Of a stretch of DNA of 37,674 bases, positions 7,846-15,446 are shown piece after piece. Within the stretch, counting starts at the first letter, position 1, and each line of letters opens with the position of its first letter. Origin of the DNA: Devosia sp. Its GTDB lineage: Bacteria; Pseudomonadota; Alphaproteobacteria; Rhizobiales; Devosiaceae. The position numbers were made by a program, and so were the translations under genes. Below the pieces are notes generated by a model that saw nothing but the letters and a program-made list of their open reading frames with translations, was not told the DNA's origin and did no database searches. The stretch covers positions 1 to 37,674 of the forward strand of contig JAUXUM010000257.1 of NCBI GenBank assembly GCA_030680995.1. Direction: 5' to 3'.

Positions 7846-8403
7846 TTACGGCTCGAGTTCGATATCCCAGTAGAGATAATCGAGCCAGCTCTGGTGCAGA
7901 TGGTTGGGCGGGAAAGCCCTTCCGTTGTTGTGCAGATCGTGCACCGTGGGCTGGTAGGGCTTCTGCAGCGGCCACATCTTGATCTCGCTGGTCAGCCGGT
8001 TGGCCTTGCGCAGATTGCAGGGCGCACAGGCGGCAACCACGTTCTCCCACGTCGTACGACCGCCTTTTGACCGCGGAATGACGTGATCGAAGGTCAGATC
8101 GTCCTTGCAGCCGCAATACTGGCACTGGAAGCGATCCCGCAGGAACACGTTGAAGCGCGTGAACGCCGGATGACGGGCCGGCTTCACATAATCCTTGAGC
8201 GAAACCACGCTCGGCAGGAACATCTCGAAGCTCGGACTCTTGATGATCCGGTCGTAACTCTGAACGACGTGGACCCGCTCAAGGAAAATAGCCTTGATCG
8301 CGTCCTGCCACGACCAGAGCGATAGTGGATAATAGCTGAGCGGACGGTAGTCGGCGTTCAGCACCAGCGCGGGACAAGACTCAGGCGACACGTGCATGGT
8401 CAC
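7846..8403 (-). CDS. HNH endonuclease
   Basis: A 185-residue protein of the HNH nuclease family widespread in bacteria. Zinc-ribbon cysteines are CQYC (94-97) and CAPC (126-129). The HNH core runs FDHVIPRSKGG (H107 catalytic), WENVV (N121) and NLRKANR. The N-terminal LNADYRPLSYYPLSLWSW segment is typical of this subfamily. The start is GTG 8403, six bases after GGGAG; an ATG at 8397 is the alternative. The function is unknown: such genes are stand-alone and chromosomal and are often seen outside mobile elements. It stands as a single gene between parDE and the carboxylesterase. Confidence 0.9.
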   Translation of the reverse strand: MTMHVSPESCPALVLNADYRPLSYYPLSLWSWQDAIKAIFLERVHVVQSYDRIIKSPSFEMFLPSVVSLKDYVKPARHPAFTRFNVFLRDRFQCQYCGCKDDLTFDHVIPRSKGGRTTWENVVAACAPCNLRKANRLTSEIKMWPLQKPYQPTVHDLHNNGRAFPPNHLHQSWLDYLYWDIELEP

Positions 8404-8497
8404 TTGAGGCTCCCGGAACAGGAATCGAGAGCAGTCATGTTCTCTATAGTCTATGCCGACTGTGACAGCGCTGTGAAGCGCCTATTATAAAGCGATG

Positions 8498-9163
8498 TCA
8501 GTCGTTTGCGGCGGCGAGTTGTGCCAGCATGAAGCTTGTCGCAAAATCAAGGCCATCGGGCGCGATGCCGTGCGCCGTTCCCATCGAAACATGATAGCTC
8601 ACATCATAGCCATGCGATTGCAGCTGGACTGACGCATCCTGGCTGAGCTGCGGGTCGACCACCTGGTCCAGATCGCCGTGGATGAGACAGATCGCCGGCA
8701 TGGCCAAATGCCCCGCGTCAAACCCTTCGGGCGGGATCAGCGCGCCGGAAAAAGCGACAATTCCGAGCAGTCGCTCATCGAGCGAGAGCCCCACATGCAA
8801 CGCCATCATCGCCCCCTGGCTGAAGCCGACCAGAAAGGTGTCGCGCGCTGTGAGCCCGGTCTGCGACCAGAGGTCGATGAAAAAATTGACGATCACCTCG
8901 CGCGCCAGCGGGGCCCCGCTGGCGCGGCTGATGGTGCGCTCAAGATTGAGCGGAAACCACTGATACCCAAAGGGATTCTCAGCGCAGGGGTCGGGTGCGT
9001 CGGGCGAGACGAAGAGCGCATCGGGCATCACCTGCTGCCAGTGCGCGCCCAGCGCGATAAGATCGTTGCCGTCCGAGCCGTAGCCGTGCAGCAGCACCAC
9101 GATTTGCTTAGGCAGGCGGCCCGATTTCGGCGCCAGCATGGGACCGGAGAGCGTCTTGGTCAA
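8498..9163 (-). CDS. Alpha/beta-hydrolase, phospholipase/carboxylesterase family
   Basis: A 221-residue hydrolase of the YpfH/Est-type carboxylesterase family. The oxyanion segment VVLLHGYGSDGND is at 22-34, nucleophile S115 in GFSQG, acid D166 in HGDLDQVVD and base H198 in GTAHGI. The start is TTG 9163, overlapping the stop of the upstream glycosylase gene (TTGA) and placed well after AAGGAAGGA, so the two genes are translationally coupled. ATG 9139 is a fallback. The natural substrate is unknown; relatives cleave short-chain acyl esters. Confidence 0.88.
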   Translation of the reverse strand: MTKTLSGPMLAPKSGRLPKQIVVLLHGYGSDGNDLIALGAHWQQVMPDALFVSPDAPDPCAENPFGYQWFPLNLERTISRASGAPLAREVIVNFFIDLWSQTGLTARDTFLVGFSQGAMMALHVGLSLDERLLGIVAFSGALIPPEGFDAGHLAMPAICLIHGDLDQVVDPQLSQDASVQLQSHGYDVSYHVSMGTAHGIAPDGLDFATSFMLAQLAAAND

Positions 9164-9807
9164 AAGGCGATTCCTTCCTTGTCGCGGATGGCCGCATAGT
9201 AGCGCCAGAACAGCAGCGCCGCAGTGGCGCGGTGCGGCGCCCATGCCGCGGCGATGGCTACCAATTCCTTGATGCTCGGCCGCGCGTCAAGCCCGAGCCC
9301 GCGCGCGACCGCCTTCTGCAGCGCCAGATCGCCGGCCGGGAAAATGTCGGGGTGCCCGGCGCCGAACATGAGGTAGATCTCCGCCGTCCATGGGCCTATG
9401 CCTTTGATTTTTAGAAGATTGTGGACGGCTTCAGGAACAGAGAGCGTTCCGAGCCAGTCGAGATCGAGAGCACCGGTGTTGATCGCTTCGGCGATGGCGC
9501 GGACGGTGGTGTATTTGCCGGCCGAGAAACCGGTCGCCCGAACGGCAGGTTCCTCAAGTTCGACAAAGGCTTGCGGGTCGAGCGCACCCGGCAGCGCCTC
9601 ATAGCGGCCCCAGATGGCGCGGGCGCTGGCCACCGACAGCTGCTGACCGCAGATCACCTTGGCTATGCCGGCGAAACCCGGTTCGCTCTCGCGGATCTCG
9701 AACGGCCCGGCGACATCGGCGATCGGCCGCAGCCGGCTGTCGATGCGCATCAGGCTGCCGAGATGGTGCGCCAGCGATTCGGCGGAAGCAAGTCTGTCAA
9801 AGCTCAT
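9160..9807 (-). CDS. DNA-3-methyladenine glycosylase II (AlkA-like)
   Basis: A 215-residue HhH-GPD glycosylase that removes alkylated purines. The helix-hairpin-helix LLKIKGIGPWTAE is at 131-143 and the catalytic aspartate is D160 in FPAGDLALQKAV. It lacks the N-terminal domain of E. coli AlkA, as in many alphaproteobacterial versions. ATG 9807 (MSFDRLAS) is chosen; an in-frame ATG at 9837 would overlap the divergent gluQ start. It is coupled to the carboxylesterase downstream. Confidence 0.9.
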   Translation of the reverse strand: MSFDRLASAESLAHHLGSLMRIDSRLRPIADVAGPFEIRESEPGFAGIAKVICGQQLSVASARAIWGRYEALPGALDPQAFVELEEPAVRATGFSAGKYTTVRAIAEAINTGALDLDWLGTLSVPEAVHNLLKIKGIGPWTAEIYLMFGAGHPDIFPAGDLALQKAVARGLGLDARPSIKELVAIAAAWAPHRATAALLFWRYYAAIRDKEGIAF

Positions 9808-9835
9808 GCTAGAGGAGGATAAGTGGGAGAAGGCC

Positions 9836-10693
9836 ATGACATCTCAGCCGATTTTCCGTTTTGCGCCAAGCCCGAACGGCTGGCTGCATCTGGGGCATGC
9901 CTATTCGGCCCTGTACACCGACCGGGCCGCGAAGGCCATGGGCGGGACCATGCTGCTGCGCATCGAAGACATCGACACCGCGCGCCGTAAACCCGAATTT
10001 GTCGCCGGAATCTTTGAGGATCTGCAATGGCTTGGGCTGAGCTGGCCGCAGCCGGTGTGGTTCCAGTCGCAGCGTTTTCCAGCCTATGGGGAAGCGGCGG
10101 AAAAGCTCCGAAAGCGGGGATTACTTTACCCATGCTTTTGTTCCCGCAGCGAAATTTCCGCCCGCGCGAACGGGACGGACCCAGAGGGCGCGCCATTCTA
10201 CCCCGGCACCTGCCGGCATCTGACGAAAGAACAGGTGGGACAAAGGCTTGCGGCGGGCGAGCGGGCGCAATGGCGGCTGCGGATGGATGAGGCGCTGGTG
10301 GCAGGACCGATGAAAATCCACGTTTTTGCCGCAGGGATGAACGAAAAACAACAACATGAATGGCAAATTGCGGCGAACCCCGCTCGCTGGGGCGATGTCG
10401 TGCTCGTGCGCAAGGATACGCCCACGAGCTACCATCTGAGCGTCGTCGTCGACGACGCGGCGCAGGGGGTGACCCATGTCACCCGCGGCATGGACCTCGA
10501 GGCCGCGACCGACATCCACGTCTTGCTGCAAGAACTCCTCGGCCTCCCCTCCCCGTTCTACGCCCATCATGACCTCATCCTCGACGAGGAGCGGCAGAAG
10601 CTTTCGAAGTCGAAGGGGTCGCAGAGCTTGCGGGATCTGCGGGCGGCGGGCTGGACGGCGGGGGAAGTAAGGCGAAGGCTGGGGTTCGAGTAG
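9836..10693 (+). CDS. gluQ: Glutamyl-Q tRNA(Asp) synthetase
   Basis: A 285-residue GluRS paralogue without an anticodon-binding domain; the family attaches glutamate to queuosine in tRNA-Asp. The HIGH-like site is HLGH (18-21) inside FAPSPNGWLHLGHAY, a zinc-type CFCSR lies near 102, and the KMSKS-like site is KLSKSKG near 258. The length fits GluQ and not a full GluRS of about 470 residues. GGGAGAAGG precedes ATG 9836. It is divergent from the glycosylase gene with essentially no gap. Confidence 0.93.
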   Translation: MTSQPIFRFAPSPNGWLHLGHAYSALYTDRAAKAMGGTMLLRIEDIDTARRKPEFVAGIFEDLQWLGLSWPQPVWFQSQRFPAYGEAAEKLRKRGLLYPCFCSRSEISARANGTDPEGAPFYPGTCRHLTKEQVGQRLAAGERAQWRLRMDEALVAGPMKIHVFAAGMNEKQQHEWQIAANPARWGDVVLVRKDTPTSYHLSVVVDDAAQGVTHVTRGMDLEAATDIHVLLQELLGLPSPFYAHHDLILDEERQKLSKSKGSQSLRDLRAAGWTAGEVRRRLGFE

Positions 10694-10851
10694 GCCCCCT
10701 CCTGTTCCTCTCCCAGACGGGGAGAGGTCGGTCCAAAGGACCGGGCGAGGGGGAGCAATCAACACCCACACCCCGCGTCGCGACGGACTTGAGCTGCGCC
10801 AGCTCCTTGCTCGCATCCCTCCCCGCACGGGGGAGGGAGACCCGCCTGCAA
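10694..10851. repeat. Palindromic intergenic repeat (copy 1)
   Basis: The gap after gluQ holds a GC-rich composite element: an outer hairpin CCTCTCCC-agac/ggggagagg, an inner CGGTCC-AAA-GGACCG hairpin, and a closing CCCTCCCC-gcac-GGGGGAGGG hairpin (10817-10840). Similar arms recur in five other gaps of this window. Any of the hairpins could also slow or stop transcription, but none has a T-tract. Confidence 0.65.
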
Positions 10852-10871
10852 GCCTTGGCAGGACGGCGCAA

Positions 10872-11822
10872 CTAGGCCGCCAGCCGCTCCACCTTGAAGT
10901 GCGTCCTGACCGTCGCCGCGACGGCCTCCTCGAATTTCGTCCCAAAGTCCGGGCCAAGGACGGCATCGAGCCGGCTGTCCTTCAATTCCATCGGCTTCTG
11001 CCAGAGATAGCCCATCTTCGCGACTTCGCGCATGACCGGATTGGTGAGCCCAAGCAGGGTGAGGACGATCCAGGGAAAGCCTGAAACTTTGAGCGGCACC
11101 GGCGCGGCCGCAACGATCGCCGCCGCCATCTGTTCGGGCGTCACGTAGTGCCCCGCGAAATGGAAGTTCTCGAAGCGGCCGAACTCCTGGCGGTGCCGGC
11201 CGAGCTTCTCGAAGGCGCGCCCCAGATCAGGCAGATAGGCCCAGCTGTGGCCGAAGCCCCGGGTGCCGAGCATGGCCAGCCTGCCCTTGCCGGCCTCGCG
11301 CAGGATGGCTTGGTCGAACCAATCGAACCGATTGTCCGGCCCGAAGAAATCGCCGGCCCGCAGGATGGTGACCTGCATGGCGCCACGTTCGGCCGCGGCT
11401 CGCAGCATCTGCTCGACCCGCACGCGGATGGCGCCACGCGGCGTGGGCGGCTCCTGCGGCAGGTCGGAGGTAACCTCGCGGTGGGCAGGGCTGTAGTTGT
11501 AGATGTTGCCGGGGAACAGCAGCGTCTTGCCGCTGGCTCCAAGCGCTTCGATGACCTTTGCCGTTTGCGCTTCCATCCGCCCCTTGTCCCACTGGTGATA
11601 GGGCAGGTTCAGCGCATTGACGACGACCTCGCTTTCGCCGATCGCGGCGCGCATATCGGCAACGCTTCCGGCGTCGCCCTTGACGAACCTCACGCCCGGG
11701 ACCGGGTGGCGGTCGGCGCGGCCGAAGCCCGTGGCCTCCCAGCCGGCCTCGACGAAGGCCTTTGCCGCGTGATGGCCGATATGGCCGTTGATACCCAGAA
11801 TAGTGACTTTGCCGCGGGTCAT
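10872..11822 (-). CDS. NAD(P)-dependent epimerase/dehydratase (extended/atypical SDR)
   Basis: A 316-residue Rossmann-fold protein. The N-terminal nucleotide motif GINGHIG has glycines at 10, 13 and 16. The segments LLFPGNIYNYSP and ILRAGDFFGP are typical of NAD(P)H-dependent sugar-epimerase-like SDRs. A clean YxxxK catalytic pair is not obvious, so it may be a binding or reductase variant. It is transcribed away from the LysR gene at 12027 with a control region of about 200 bases between them, so the LysR protein probably regulates it. The substrate is not predictable from sequence. Confidence 0.85.
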   Translation of the reverse strand: MTRGKVTILGINGHIGHHAAKAFVEAGWEATGFGRADRHPVPGVRFVKGDAGSVADMRAAIGESEVVVNALNLPYHQWDKGRMEAQTAKVIEALGASGKTLLFPGNIYNYSPAHREVTSDLPQEPPTPRGAIRVRVEQMLRAAAERGAMQVTILRAGDFFGPDNRFDWFDQAILREAGKGRLAMLGTRGFGHSWAYLPDLGRAFEKLGRHRQEFGRFENFHFAGHYVTPEQMAAAIVAAAPVPLKVSGFPWIVLTLLGLTNPVMREVAKMGYLWQKPMELKDSRLDAVLGPDFGTKFEEAVAATVRTHFKVERLAA

Positions 11823-11902
11823 TTGATCTCTCCTCGGTGCTGGTGAGGAGAATGTGGCGCATGCGCAGGTGTTTAGGAATTGGACAGGATTGCAGAGTAT
11901 GT

Positions 11903-11916
11903 ATACATTTTTGTAT
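11903..11916. promoter_or_regulatory. AT-rich palindrome in divergent LysR/epimerase control region
   Basis: ATACA-TTTT-TGTAT is a perfect 5-bp inverted repeat, overlapping TGTATACA (11900-11907). It lies in the only AT-rich part of the gap between the epimerase and the LysR gene. LysR proteins bind partly symmetric T-N11-A sites in such places. The role is inferred from position only. Confidence 0.4.
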
Positions 11917-11954
11917 GTGCACTACGGCCCCCGTCGCGACTATACCAAGGCCCC

Positions 11955-11989
11955 CTCACCCGGCGCGAGCGGAGCGAATGCCGGGTGAG
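11955..11989. repeat. Inverted repeat, 10-bp perfect arms
   Basis: CTCACCCGGC and GCCGGGTGAG pair perfectly across a 15-base loop containing GCGAGCGGAGCGAAT. It lies just upstream of the LysR ribosome site and resembles the cccctc...cccgg arms of the window's other intergenic repeats. It could form a leader hairpin in the LysR mRNA. Confidence 0.6.
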
Positions 11990-12026
11990 CGGGCAATCGC
12001 GTCGCGCGGGGAGCAAGGAGAAATCA

Positions 12027-12929
12027 ATGACGACATCCGAACCCGACTGGTCGCTGTGGCGCAGTTTCGCGGCCGTGGTCGAGCACGGCTCCCTATCCGC
12101 CGCGGCGCGGGCGATCGGGCTCAGCCAGCCCACGCTCGGCCGGCATGTCGAGGCGCTGGAACAGGCCCTGGGCGTGACCCTGTTCGAGCGCACGCTGCAG
12201 GGGCTCAAGGCCACCGATACGGCGCTCCGCCTCTTCGAGCCGGTGGCCGGGGCACAGCGGGCCCTGGCGGAGGCCGCGATCCTGGCGGAGGGTTCGACCA
12301 GCGCGCTCTCGGGCAGCATCCGCATCACTTCGAGCACGGTGACCAGCCACTACGTGCTGCCGCCCCTGCTCAGGGACCTGCGCGAGACTTTCCCACAGAT
12401 CGCCATCGAGCTGGTGCCCTCGGACTCGGTCGAAAACCTGCTGCTGCGCGAAGCGGATATCGCCGTGCGCATGTTCCGCCCGACCCAGCTCGAACTGATC
12501 GCCAAGCGGCTCGGCGAGATTCCGGTCGTGGCCTGCGCCCACCAGAGCTATCTGACGGCGCGCGGCACCCCCGGCTCGCTTGACGACCTCGCCAACCACG
12601 ACCTCATCGGCTTCGACCGCTCCGACCTGATCATCGGCACCGCGCGGAGCATGGGCTTCGAGCTCAAACGCGGCGACTTCATCGTCCGCACCGACAGCCA
12701 CACGGGCATGTGGGAGTTGATGAAAGCCGGGCTCGGCATCGGCTTCGCCCAGGCCGGGCTGGTGCGGGACACCGCCGGCATGGTCGCGGTTCTGCCGGGG
12801 TTCGGAGTTCCACCGCTGCAGGTGTGGCTGACGACCCATCGCGAACTGTTCACCAGCCGCCGAATCCGTGCCATCTATGACCGGCTGGGCGAGGGCCTCG
12901 CCCACTACCTCGCAAGGATCGCCGCATGA
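12027..12929 (+). CDS. LysR-family transcriptional regulator
   Basis: A 300-residue regulator. The N-terminal winged HTH (about 7-66) contains FAAVVEHGSLSAAARAIG and LSQPTLGRHVEALEQALG, then the LFERT turn. The C-terminal half is the effector-binding domain (GSIRITSS onward). ATG 12027 is seven bases after AAGGAG. It is divergent from the epimerase gene, its likely target. Its stop overlaps the next gene's start (ATGA), so the small membrane protein downstream is co-translated. The effector is unknown. Confidence 0.93.
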   Translation: MTTSEPDWSLWRSFAAVVEHGSLSAAARAIGLSQPTLGRHVEALEQALGVTLFERTLQGLKATDTALRLFEPVAGAQRALAEAAILAEGSTSALSGSIRITSSTVTSHYVLPPLLRDLRETFPQIAIELVPSDSVENLLLREADIAVRMFRPTQLELIAKRLGEIPVVACAHQSYLTARGTPGSLDDLANHDLIGFDRSDLIIGTARSMGFELKRGDFIVRTDSHTGMWELMKAGLGIGFAQAGLVRDTAGMVAVLPGFGVPPLQVWLTTHRELFTSRRIRAIYDRLGEGLAHYLARIAA

Positions 12930-13132
12930 ACCAGACCCTGCTCACCATCATCACCGTCCTCGCCGTGGCCGCGGTGGCGGTCATCCTGTTCATGGGCTTG
13001 TGGACCATGTTCAAGGGCGGCGAAGGCAGCGGCAACCGCAGCCAGATGCTGATGCGCGCCCGCGTCATCGCCCAGTTCGTCGCCATCGTGGCTATCCTGG
13101 GGGCTCTGTTCTTCTTCGGGCGGGGGAGTTGA
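12926..13132 (+). CDS. Twin-transmembrane small protein (HIG1-like)
   Basis: A 68-residue protein with two membrane helices (about 5-27 and 48-64) joined by a basic loop (NRSQMLMRARVIAQ). This matches the twin-TM, HIG1-type small proteins common in alphaproteobacteria and related to hypoxia-induced mitochondrial proteins. It overlaps the LysR stop by ATGA and ends three bases before the adenosyltransferase start. This arrangement next to a cobalamin adenosyltransferase is, from memory, common in the order. Its function is not established. Confidence 0.8.
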   Translation: MNQTLLTIITVLAVAAVAVILFMGLWTMFKGGEGSGNRSQMLMRARVIAQFVAIVAILGALFFFGRGS

Positions 13133-13135
13133 GAA

Positions 13136-13747
13136 ATGGTCAAGCTCAACAAGATCTACACCAGAACCGGCGATGACGGCACCACCGGCCTGGTGCGCGG
13201 GCCGCGCCGCATGAAATATGACCTGCGCGTGGGCTGCTACGGCACCGTGGACGAGGCCAATGCCTTCATCGGGCTGGCGCGGCTGCACACCGGATCGATG
13301 CCCAGGATCGACCGCCTGCTGTCGCGCCTGCAGAACGATTTATTCGATCTCGGATCGGACCTCGCCACCCCGGGGAGAGATCCCGAAGGGGTCGAGTCGC
13401 TGCGCATCACCGGCGCCCAGACCGAATGGCTGGAGCAGCAGATCGACCAGTACAACGGGGGGCTGGCGCCGCTCAAGAGCTTCATCCTGCCCGGCGGCAC
13501 GCCGCTGGCGGCGGCGCTGCATGTCGCCCGCACGGTCACCCGCCGCGCCGAGCGCCTGGTGGTGGAACTGATCGGCCAGGAGCCCGACGTCAACCCGGGG
13601 ACGTTGACCTACCTCAACCGGCTCTCGGACCTGCTGTTTGTCATGGCGCGCGTCGCCAATGCCAACGGCAGTTCGGACGTGCTGTGGACGCCGGGGAAGT
13701 ACGGCGCCGGGGAAGCGCCGCAGCAGCGCCAGATCGAGGGCAAGTGA
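13136..13747 (+). CDS. Cob(I)alamin/cob(I)yrinate adenosyltransferase, PduO type
   Basis: A 203-residue enzyme that transfers adenosine from ATP to cobalt to make coenzyme B12. The N-terminal ATP motif YTRTGDDGTTGL (8-19) and the RRAERLVVEL helix mark the PduO family, as do FILPGGTPLAAALH and TYLNRLSDLLFVMAR. The length is typical. It follows the twin-TM gene with three bases between, so both should be co-transcribed with the LysR gene. No cobalamin riboswitch is visible upstream. Confidence 0.94.
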   Translation: MVKLNKIYTRTGDDGTTGLVRGPRRMKYDLRVGCYGTVDEANAFIGLARLHTGSMPRIDRLLSRLQNDLFDLGSDLATPGRDPEGVESLRITGAQTEWLEQQIDQYNGGLAPLKSFILPGGTPLAAALHVARTVTRRAERLVVELIGQEPDVNPGTLTYLNRLSDLLFVMARVANANGSSDVLWTPGKYGAGEAPQQRQIEGK

Positions 13748-13772
13748 GGGGGCTTTACCAGTGGTCCAGTCG

Positions 13773-13990
13773 TCTCCCTCCCCCTTGCGGGGGATCAAGG
13801 GTGGGGATGGACGTGAGGGTGCGGAGCGTGGGGTAACCCCCACCATAGCCCTGCGCGCATAGCGCTACGGGCGTTCTTCGCCGGCAAAGGTCCACCGGAC
13901 CTTTGCATGGGCGGCTCATCACTCTCGCCACGGACTTGGCAAATGCCAAGTCCTGCTCGACAGCCCCTCCCCGCAGGGGGAGGGTGGCCC
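13773..13990. repeat. Palindromic intergenic repeat (copy 2) with tandem hairpins
   Basis: This fills most of the 312-base gap between the adenosyltransferase and rhomboid genes. Outer arms are CTCCCTCCCCC-ttg-CGGGGG (left) and CCCCTCC-ccgca-GGGGGAGGG (right). Inside are GTGGGG-TAAC-CCCCAC and two perfect 10-bp hairpins: GCAAAGGTCC-ACC-GGACCTTTGC (13884-13906) and GGACTTGGCA-AA-TGCCAAGTCC (13932-13953). There is no coding potential. The remaining bases up to 14059 must carry the rhomboid promoter. Confidence 0.7.
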
Positions 13991-14059
13991 GACTGAGAGG
14001 CTGCCCGAATATCCCGTTCTGTACTACCTTCGCTCCACGTCCGCGCGAGTACCTCCTCG

Positions 14060-14743
14060 ATGTTCCTGCCGCTGCACGACCAGAACCCGATCCGGCACAT
14101 CAAATTCCCCTATGTGATGTATGGCCTGCTGGCGGCCAACGTCCTCGTCTTCCTGTTCCAGTCGACCATGCCGGCCGAAACCTTCGACTGGTTCACCGTC
14201 GAATACGGCATGATCCCCATCGTCGTGCGGGATCTGGTGCCGCAGCCGGTGGCCTGGCTGCCCGACTGGGCCAACCTCGTCACCTATGCCTTCCTGCACG
14301 GCGACTGGCTGCACCTGCTCTCCAACATGCTGTTCCTCTGGATCTTCGGGGACAATATCGAGGACGCGCTGGGGCACATCAAATTCCTGCTCTTCTACCT
14401 GCTCTGCGCCGTGCTGGCGGCGCTCGCGCACCTCGCCCTCAACTTCGACGGCAACGGCCCGCTGATCGGCGCGTCCGGGGCGGTGGCAGGCGTCATGGGC
14501 GCCTACATCCTGCTCTACCCGCACGCCAGGGTCTTCGTGCTGTTCCGCATCGTCATCCCCATTCCGCTGCCGATCCCGGCGCTCTGGATGCTCGGCGTCT
14601 GGATCGCGATGCAGGTCTTTTATGTGTTGATCGATTCGCAGGAGCCGGTCGCCTGGTGGGCGCATCTGGGCGGGGTGGCAGCCGGCGCGCTGCTGGTCAT
14701 TCCGCTCAAGCGGGGTGAAGTGGCGCTGTTCGGGGGGCGGTGA
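14060..14743 (+). CDS. Rhomboid-family intramembrane serine protease
   Basis: A 227-residue six-helix membrane protease. Catalytic S139 lies in GASGAVAG and its partner H202 in WWAHLGGVAAG. The family HLLSN motif (85-89) follows FLHGDW. An EDALG turn and a long amphipathic loop are also seen. Rhomboids cut transmembrane substrates within the bilayer; the target here is unknown. It stands alone between two repeat-filled gaps. Confidence 0.92.
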   Translation: MFLPLHDQNPIRHIKFPYVMYGLLAANVLVFLFQSTMPAETFDWFTVEYGMIPIVVRDLVPQPVAWLPDWANLVTYAFLHGDWLHLLSNMLFLWIFGDNIEDALGHIKFLLFYLLCAVLAALAHLALNFDGNGPLIGASGAVAGVMGAYILLYPHARVFVLFRIVIPIPLPIPALWMLGVWIAMQVFYVLIDSQEPVAWWAHLGGVAAGALLVIPLKRGEVALFGGR

Positions 14744-14769
14744 GCTTCTTCGAATTCTCGGCTCCTGGG

Positions 14770-14920
14770 TCTCCCTCCCCCTTGTGGGGAGAGAAGCAAT
14801 TGCGGCGTCTTGGCTCGCTAAACGCCTGCAATTGCAGGGTAAGGGGCGCTATTCGCACGGACACAAGAATACCCCTACCCCGGCGCTGCGCACCGGCCCT
14901 CCCCACAAGGGGAAGGGAAT
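14770..14920. repeat. Palindromic intergenic repeat (copy 3)
   Basis: Between the rhomboid gene and the small genes lies another element with arms CTCCCTCCCCC-ttgt-GGGGAGAG and GGCCCTCCCC-acaa-GGGGAAGGG. An internal pair of GCAATTGC half-sites (near 14797 and 14827) forms an imperfect hairpin. It is related to copies 1, 2, 4 and 5. Confidence 0.62.
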
Positions 14921-14998
14921 CCCGACCGCAAGCCGATGCGCATAAACTGCTCCCATCCATCCAAGCTTTCGTTTACCCGATCCCCGTAAGATCAGTCG

Positions 14999-15181
14999 AT
15001 GGACACCGATCTCGCCACCGCGCTGGAAGCCGCCCGCCCGACCGCGGCGCGCTTCACCGCGCAGATCGCGATGGTCAAGGCCAACCACGAGCTGGAGATG
15101 GCCGCGGTCCGGATGGTGGACGAGGTTTCGCGCCCGGCTCCGCCGCCGGGCCAGGGCGCCAAGTTGGACAAGATGGCCTGA
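14999..15181 (+). CDS. Small conserved protein, YjfB-like candidate
   Basis: A 60-residue protein starting MDTDLATALEAARPTAA, with one predicted amphipathic helix (about 15-45, AQIAMVKANHELEMAAVRMV) and a Pro-rich tail. The helix pattern recalls the small YjfB/putative-motility family, but the match is weak. It has Hyphomicrobiales-like codon use with strong GC in third positions, and lies 10 bases before a second small gene in the same direction, suggesting a two-gene unit. The function is unknown. Confidence 0.6.
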   Translation: MDTDLATALEAARPTAARFTAQIAMVKANHELEMAAVRMVDEVSRPAPPPGQGAKLDKMA

Positions 15182-15191
15182 GGGGCGACGG

Positions 15192-15446
15192 ATGAACCTC
15201 GATCTCTCGATCCACCGCATGGCCGTCCGCGAGGCCGAAACCCTGGGCGTCGCCCAGGCGCTGGTCGCCAGGAAACGGCAGCAGCTGGACCTCAAGCTGC
15301 TGCGCGAGCAGGTGCTCAAGGGCGAGCAGCCGACCGGCGCCGATGTCGACGGCGCGCTCAAGGACATGGATGCGCGGAGCCGGCAGAACGCCCGCGAACC
15401 GGCGCCCGCCGGCGACAGCGGCGGATTGGTCGACAAGACCGCCTAG
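15192..15446 (+). CDS. Small hypothetical protein
   Basis: An 84-residue, charged, probably helical protein (about 10-65, with the heptad-like stretch ALVARKRQQLDLKLLREQVL), followed by an Ala/Pro/Gly tail. There is no signal peptide or membrane span. Codon use matches its neighbours. The last four bases overlap the end of the convergent kinase gene. I do not recognise the family; it is probably co-transcribed with the 60-residue protein before it. Confidence 0.6.
   Translation: MNLDLSIHRMAVREAETLGVAQALVARKRQQLDLKLLREQVLKGEQPTGADVDGALKDMDARSRQNAREPAPAGDSGGLVDKTA

Noticed and set aside
12930-13135. Cobalamin riboswitch near the adenosyltransferase gene
   Set aside because: The gene follows the twin-TM gene by three bases, and no conserved B12-box-like sequence is seen upstream of the LysR gene.
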